Shown here: piece after piece, positions 58,659 through 64,000 of the stretch
Position numbering within the stretch: position 1 is the stretch's first letter
Layout of the letters: every line of letters starts with the position of its first letter
Assembly (NCBI RefSeq): GCF_014084125.1
Contig: NZ_CP048405.1
Coordinates: 3,286,001-3,350,000 of the forward strand
Direction: 5' to 3'
DNA: 64,000 bases
Source: Streptacidiphilus sp. PB12-B1b
GTDB taxonomy: Bacteria; Actinomycetota; Actinomycetes; Streptomycetales; Streptomycetaceae
Translations under genes and position numbers: made by a program
Notes under the pieces: generated by a model
What the model was told of the DNA's origin: nothing
The model's database searches: none
What the model saw: the letters and a program-made list of their open reading frames with translations, nothing else

Positions 58659-59884
58659 GACTGCTCCTTGTGCACGTGCTCGGAAAAGTGGGGGTGGGTG
58701 GGGGCGGGCAGGATGCGGCCGGCGACCTCGCCGAGGCCGATGCGGGCGCCGTCGGGGCCGGGCGCGGTCGCGCGGATGACGACCTCGTCGCCGTCCTCCA
58801 GGAAGGTCCGGGTGGAGCCGTCGGGCAGGACGACGGGGTCCTGGCCGCCCCAGCTGAGCTCCATCAGCGAGCCGCGCTGGTCCTTGTCCGGGCCGCTGAC
58901 GGTGCCGGAGGCGAACAGGTCGCCGGGCCGGATCGAGGCGCCGTTGACGGTCATGTGCGCCAGCATCTGCGCCGGGGTCCAGTACATGGTCGCGTACGGC
59001 GGGCGGGAGACCGGGTGCCCGTTGAGGCGAATCTCCAACTCCAGGTCCAGTCCCCAGGGCTGACCGCCGGTCAGGTACGGCAGTGGCTGCGGGTCCTGGC
59101 GCGGCGGGTCGGTCCGGGCGTGTTCGAGCGCGGCCAGCGGGACCACCCACGGGGACACCGAGGTGGCGAAGGACTTGCCCAGGAAGGGGCCCAGCGGCAC
59201 GTACTCCCAGGCCTGGATGTCGCGGGCCGACCAGTCGTTGACCAGGCACACGCCGAAGACGTGCTCGGCGAAGTCCGCCGGGGCCACCGGCTGCCCGGGC
59301 GCGGTGGCGGCGCCGACGACGAATCCGACCTCCGCCTCGATGTCCAGCCGCAGGCACGGCCCGAAGGAGGGTGCCGCGTCCGTGGGCGCCTTGCGCTGGC
59401 CGTTGGGGCGCGGCACCGGCGTCCCGGAGACCACGACGGTCCCCGAGCGGCCGTGGTAGCCGATCGGCAGGTGCTTCCAGTTCGGGGTCAGCGGCTCCGA
59501 GCCGGGGCGGAACATCTGGCCGATGTTGCTCGCGTGGTGCTCGCTGGCGTAGAAGTCGACGTAGTCGCCGACGGTGAACGGCAGGTGCAGCCGCGCCTGG
59601 TCCAGCGGGACCAGGGCGGGCTCCACCACCGCGCGCCACCGCTCATCGGTCAGCAACTCGGTGATGCGGGCCCGGACCGCGTCCCAGCGGGCGCGGCCCT
59701 GGCCGAGGAAGGCGTTGAGCGCGGGCGCGGCGAAGACCGGGTCGTCCAGCGCGGTGGCCAGGCACAGCACCTGGTCGCCGATGCGCACGCCCACGCGCGG
59801 CTCGCGGTCCGCGGTCGAGAACACCCCGTAGGGGAGGTTGCTCACGCCGAAGGCGGAGCCCTCGGGAAGGGCGAGCCAGGTCAT
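58655..59884 (-). CDS. fahA: Fumarylacetoacetase
   Basis: 409 residues. It cleaves fumarylacetoacetate to fumarate and acetoacetate, the last step of homogentisate catabolism. FAH N-terminal domain (LPEGSAFGVSNLPYGVF) and catalytic domain: DYVDFYASEHHASNIG (Asp and the catalytic His), IGYHGRSGTVVVSG, RLDIEAEVGFVVG (metal Glu pair) and CLVNDWSARDIQAWEY (metal Asp). Length equals the family norm. Coupled by ATGA to the unknown gene before it and by GTGA to the dehydrogenase after it. Confidence 0.95.
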   Translation of the reverse strand: MTWLALPEGSAFGVSNLPYGVFSTADREPRVGVRIGDQVLCLATALDDPVFAAPALNAFLGQGRARWDAVRARITELLTDERWRAVVEPALVPLDQARLHLPFTVGDYVDFYASEHHASNIGQMFRPGSEPLTPNWKHLPIGYHGRSGTVVVSGTPVPRPNGQRKAPTDAAPSFGPCLRLDIEAEVGFVVGAATAPGQPVAPADFAEHVFGVCLVNDWSARDIQAWEYVPLGPFLGKSFATSVSPWVVPLAALEHARTDPPRQDPQPLPYLTGGQPWGLDLELEIRLNGHPVSRPPYATMYWTPAQMLAHMTVNGASIRPGDLFASGTVSGPDKDQRGSLMELSWGGQDPVVLPDGSTRTFLEDGDEVVIRATAPGPDGARIGLGEVAGRILPAPTHPHFSEHVHKEQS

Positions 59885-60744
59885 GTGTGGGTCTCCTCGG
59901 GGCGGCGCACCAGGCCCAGTGCGGTCAGGTCGGTGACGGGATCGGTGATGCTGCACGTCCCGAAGGACAGGAAGGCGGTGCGGGCCCGCGCCAGCCGGCC
60001 GTCCTCGGCGGCGGCTGCCACCTGGCCGGCGACGATCCCGGGCGAGCGTTCGGCCAGGATCTCGGCCAGCTCCGCCGGCTGCCCGCCGCGCAGCGCGGCG
60101 TCGGTCGCCAGCAGCACGTTCAGGAACCCGTGCTGCTCCAGGGCGCCGTCGGTGTGCCGGACGGCGTGGTGCAGTCCGGCGGTGCACTTGAACGGCAGCC
60201 CGCGCCCGGCCGCGGCGAGGATCGTCCGGGACAGTTCCCGCTCGTCCGGGTGCGCCTGTGGGACCAGTCCGCCGGTGCGGAACTTGGCCCGGTGCCGGGT
60301 GCCGACCAGGGCGTCCAGCACGTCTTCCTGGCGCGGCCCGCGCGGGACCTCCAGGAACCCGGCGACCCCGGCGGGAAGATGGGCGTCCAGGGCCGCGACC
60401 GCCTCGGCGGCCGTCATCCGCTCCGGCAGGACCACCTCCACGGCCGCGAGGACGCCGGGCGCCGCCCGGGCGAAGCGCTCCAGCGCCTGCGGGAGTGCGT
60501 CCGGCCCGTCGGGCAGGGTCAGGCTCACCGCGAGCGGGCCGGTCAGCTCGTCCACCCGGGCGGCCGGGCAGACGAAGGAGCCGACGAGCGGGGCGTACCA
60601 GGCGGACCGGTGCCCCTGGTGCGCCGGGAGCGCCTGCGGCAGCGGCAGGTCGCCCGGCGGGAAGACGGCCGCGTCGTCGAGGAAGGCGTCGAACGGTCCG
60701 AGTGGGCCGGACGGGCCGGGGGCGCTGCCTGGGGAGGCGGTCAC
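59881..60744 (-). CDS. Unknown protein in the homogentisate operon
   Basis: 287 residues from a GTG at 60744 that overlaps the homogentisate dioxygenase stop. Its own stop overlaps the fumarylacetoacetase ATG, so it is locked into the operon on both sides. Visible pattern: FDAFLDDAAVFPPGDLP near the start, then alternating strands and helices (SLTLPDGPDALPQALERFA, AVEVVLPERM, AKFRTGGLVPQAHPDERELS, LPFKCTAGLHHAVRH, SFGTCSITDPV) that suggest a TIM-barrel-like fold with a conserved Lys/Cys/His cluster (KCTAGLHHA). No family recognised. Its position is where maleylacetoacetate isomerase would be expected. Confidence 0.75.
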   Translation of the reverse strand: MTASPGSAPGPSGPLGPFDAFLDDAAVFPPGDLPLPQALPAHQGHRSAWYAPLVGSFVCPAARVDELTGPLAVSLTLPDGPDALPQALERFARAAPGVLAAVEVVLPERMTAAEAVAALDAHLPAGVAGFLEVPRGPRQEDVLDALVGTRHRAKFRTGGLVPQAHPDERELSRTILAAAGRGLPFKCTAGLHHAVRHTDGALEQHGFLNVLLATDAALRGGQPAELAEILAERSPGIVAGQVAAAAEDGRLARARTAFLSFGTCSITDPVTDLTALGLVRRPEETHT

Positions 60745-61949
60745 TGCGCCTCCCCTGCCTGCCGGGCCCAGGTCCAGGCGTAGCCCGGATCCTCGCACCC
60801 CTGGCCGGCGACGCCGAGCTCCAGCGGACGGAAGGTGTCGACCATGACCGCGAGCTCGTCGAAGAACTCGGCGCCCAGCGAACGCTCCACCGCGCCCGGC
60901 TGCGGGCCGTGCGAGTGGCCGCCGGGGTGCAGGCTGACGGAGCCCTGGCCGATGCCGGAGCCGCGACGGGCCTCGTAGTTGCCGCCGCAGTAGAACATGA
61001 CCTCGTCCGAGTCCACGTTGGCGTGGTAGTAGGGCACCGGCACCGCGAGCGGGTGGTAGTCCACCTTGCGCGGCACGAAGTTGCACACCACGAAGTTGCG
61101 GCCCTCGAAGACCTGGTGCACCGGCGGCGGCTGGTGCAACCGGCCGGTGACCGGCTCGAAGTCGGCGATGTTGAAGGTGTACGGGTACAGGCAGCCGTCC
61201 CAGCCCACCACGTCGAACGGGTGGCGCTGGTGGACGTGGACCGTGCCCGCCTGCCCGGCCGGGCCCGCGCCGCGGTGCCGGACGTACACCTCGGTCTCGC
61301 CGTCGTCGACGACCAGCGGCTCGTCCGGGCCGTGCAGGTCCCGCTCGCAGTAGGGCGCGTGCTCCAGCAACTGCCCGTAGCGCGACAGGTAGCGCTTGGG
61401 CGGGGCGATGTGGCTGTCCGCCTCGATGACGTAGGCCCGCAGCGGCGCGCCCGGGTCCGGGATCCAGCGGTGGGTGGTGCCGCGCGGCAGCACCACGTAG
61501 TCGCCGGCCCGGACCGGCAGGACGCCGAAGCCGGTCTCCACCGTGCCGCCGCCGGACTCGACGTAGACGCACTCGTCGCCGACCGCGTTGCGGTACAGCG
61601 GGCTGGGCGCGTCGGCGGCCACGTAGGACAGCCGCACGTCGGCGTTGCCGAGCACCAGCCGGCGGCCGGTGACCACGTCCACCGGCGCCGTGTCCTGGTC
61701 GGGGAAGAGCGCGTGCAGGCGCAGGTGCCGCGGCAGCAGGGGAGCGTTGGGGGCGGTGCGCTGGTCCGGCAGCTCCCAGGACCGGGCGCTCGTCAGCGCG
61801 GAGGGGATGCCCTGGTGGTAGAGCAGCGAGGAATCGCTGGAGAAGCCCTCCTCGCCGACCAGTTCCTCGTAGTACAGCCCGCCGTCCGGGCGGCGGTGCT
61901 GGGTGTGGCGCTTGGGCGGGACGTGGCCCACCCGGCGGTAGTACGGCAT
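60741..61949 (-). CDS. hmgA: Homogentisate 1,2-dioxygenase
   Basis: 402 residues. It opens the ring of homogentisate to maleylacetoacetate using Fe(II) and O2. A two-cupin-like beta domain (ESGGGTVETGFGVLPVRAGDYVVLPRGTTHRW) is followed by the Fe-binding region SLHPGGHSHGPQPGAVE, with the His/Glu ligands. HQRHPFDVVGWDG and YPYTFNIADFEPVTGR are family signatures. 30 bp downstream of the HPPD gene and coupled to the next gene by GTGA. Confidence 0.95.
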   Translation of the reverse strand: MPYYRRVGHVPPKRHTQHRRPDGGLYYEELVGEEGFSSDSSLLYHQGIPSALTSARSWELPDQRTAPNAPLLPRHLRLHALFPDQDTAPVDVVTGRRLVLGNADVRLSYVAADAPSPLYRNAVGDECVYVESGGGTVETGFGVLPVRAGDYVVLPRGTTHRWIPDPGAPLRAYVIEADSHIAPPKRYLSRYGQLLEHAPYCERDLHGPDEPLVVDDGETEVYVRHRGAGPAGQAGTVHVHQRHPFDVVGWDGCLYPYTFNIADFEPVTGRLHQPPPVHQVFEGRNFVVCNFVPRKVDYHPLAVPVPYYHANVDSDEVMFYCGGNYEARRGSGIGQGSVSLHPGGHSHGPQPGAVERSLGAEFFDELAVMVDTFRPLELGVAGQGCEDPGYAWTWARQAGEAQ

Positions 61950-61979
61950 ACCGGGGCTCTTCCTCGCGTTCCTCGCAGC

Positions 61980-63440
<1,461 letters not shown>

Positions 63441-63461
63441 TCAGCGTGCGGTCGCCGTGGG

Positions 63462-64000
63462 TTACTGGGGCGCCGGGGCGCAGCCGCCGTCGGCGAGGTA
63501 GCCGGTGACCTCGGTGGTGACCGAGGTGCCGACGATGTCGCCATGGATGCAGTCGCCTGCGGGCGGTTCGACCACCACGGACATGTCCACCGGGTCGGTC
63601 GCCGAGAAGGCGGTGACCGCGACGGCGGCCGGCGTCATCCTGGTGGCCGTCGCCGTGACTGTCTGCAGCTGTGCCTGGGTGACCGGCTTGCCGACCAGGT
63701 GCTGGAGTGCGGTCCGCAGGGTCGCGGCCAGGGGCTGGTCCAGCGCCTCGGCGCTCGGTGCGGCTGGCAGTTGGCTGGCGTACGCGTGGTTCTCCGCGGT
63801 CCGCTGCTGCCAGCTCTCGCTGATGCAGGGGGCTGGTGTCGAGTCGCCCTGCGCCTCGGGCGGTAGGCAGAACCCCTCCGGCACCGGGCGCGCGGACCCT
63901 GCGGCCGTCCGCCCCTGCGCCTGCGCCTGCGAGGAGGTCACGTGCTCGGTGCCGCAGCCGCCCAGCGCGGCGGTCAGCAGGAGTGCGGCACATCCCTTGG
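63462..64000 (-). CDS. Lipoprotein of unknown function, 5' end beyond the window
   Basis: The frame is open from the window edge and reads through a lipoprotein signal (AALLLTAALGGCG, lipidated Cys) into a 160-residue mature part, so the real start lies just past 64000. The mature domain is Ala/Gln-rich at first, then has three further Cys (FCLPPEAQ, APCISE, GDCIHGD) and a final DGGCAP. Two helical stretches (QRTAENHAYASQL, ATLRTALQHLVG) are visible. Probably exported and membrane anchored; family not recognised. Confidence 0.7.
   Translation of the reverse strand, partial: KGCAALLLTAALGGCGTEHVTSSQAQAQGRTAAGSARPVPEGFCLPPEAQGDSTPAPCISESWQQRTAENHAYASQLPAAPSAEALDQPLAATLRTALQHLVGKPVTQAQLQTVTATATRMTPAAVAVTAFSATDPVDMSVVVEPPAGDCIHGDIVGTSVTTEVTGYLADGGCAPAPQ

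Overview
The window is about 72% GC with strong third-position GC bias, many GTG starts, AAGGAG/GGAGG ribosome sites and long chance ORFs antisense to real genes. Together with a WXG100/type VII secretion locus, a mycothiol-type maleylpyruvate isomerase family protein, a DUF2637 protein, SpoIIE/STAS/HATPase partner-switching proteins and a G1 (eqolisin) peptidase, this points to a chromosomal segment of a Streptomycetaceae actinomycete (Streptomyces, Kitasatospora or Streptacidiphilus). No rRNA, tRNA, CRISPR array or replication origin was recognised.

Layout: 0-4.8 kb, a type VII secretion fragment (start of a WXG100-like gene, a large putative secreted protein, a divergent LysM-like membrane protein), then a lipoprotein missing its end and a frameshifted gene. 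4.9-11.8 kb, a stress or redox group: universal stress protein, HTH-pyridoxamine-oxidase fusion, zinc alcohol dehydrogenase, DoxX-like membrane protein, an OmpR/histidine-kinase pair and a b561-like membrane protein; matching 11-bp-spaced direct repeats lie upstream of both membrane-protein genes. 11.9-14.5 kb, a solo IS21-type transposase beside a DUF2637 pair. 14.6-22.9 kb, mostly single genes: methyltransferases, thymidine kinase, SGNH hydrolase, FAD oxidoreductase, PLP enzyme, mycothiol-type protein and a FadR regulator. 23.1-26.5 kb, a coupled pyruvate oxidase and FMN glutamate-synthase-like pair. 26.6-29 kb, small genes, two short leader ORFs and a short-chain dehydrogenase relic.

29.1-37 kb is a signalling island: three STAS antagonists, a PAS/GAF/SpoIIE phosphatase and a 1393-residue protein carrying histidine kinase, receiver, PAS, SpoIIE phosphatase and RsbW-like HATPase modules. 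37-42.4 kb has a MarR/esterase pair, a G1 peptidase, a truncated LysR gene, an alpha/beta-hydrolase-fold protein lacking its catalytic Ser and His, and a prolyl aminopeptidase. 43-48.1 kb has a HATPase/STAS pair followed by four end-to-end coupled glycosyltransferase genes, the last frameshifted. 48.4-49.6 kb holds a 29-residue peptide gene overlapping a PIMT-like methyltransferase gene, which resembles an imiditide-type RiPP locus and is the most novel candidate here. 49.7-55.5 kb has an ABC exporter, an FAD monooxygenase with a divergent TetR regulator and likely operator, and a VOC protein. 57.4-63.2 kb is a tightly coupled tyrosine/homogentisate catabolic operon (HPPD, homogentisate dioxygenase, an unknown protein, fumarylacetoacetase, an amino-acid dehydrogenase). 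The window ends inside a lipoprotein gene.

Reading limits: family calls are by eye from motifs. Start codons were chosen from ribosome sites and overlaps. Two apparent frameshifts sit at homopolymers and could be sequence errors.
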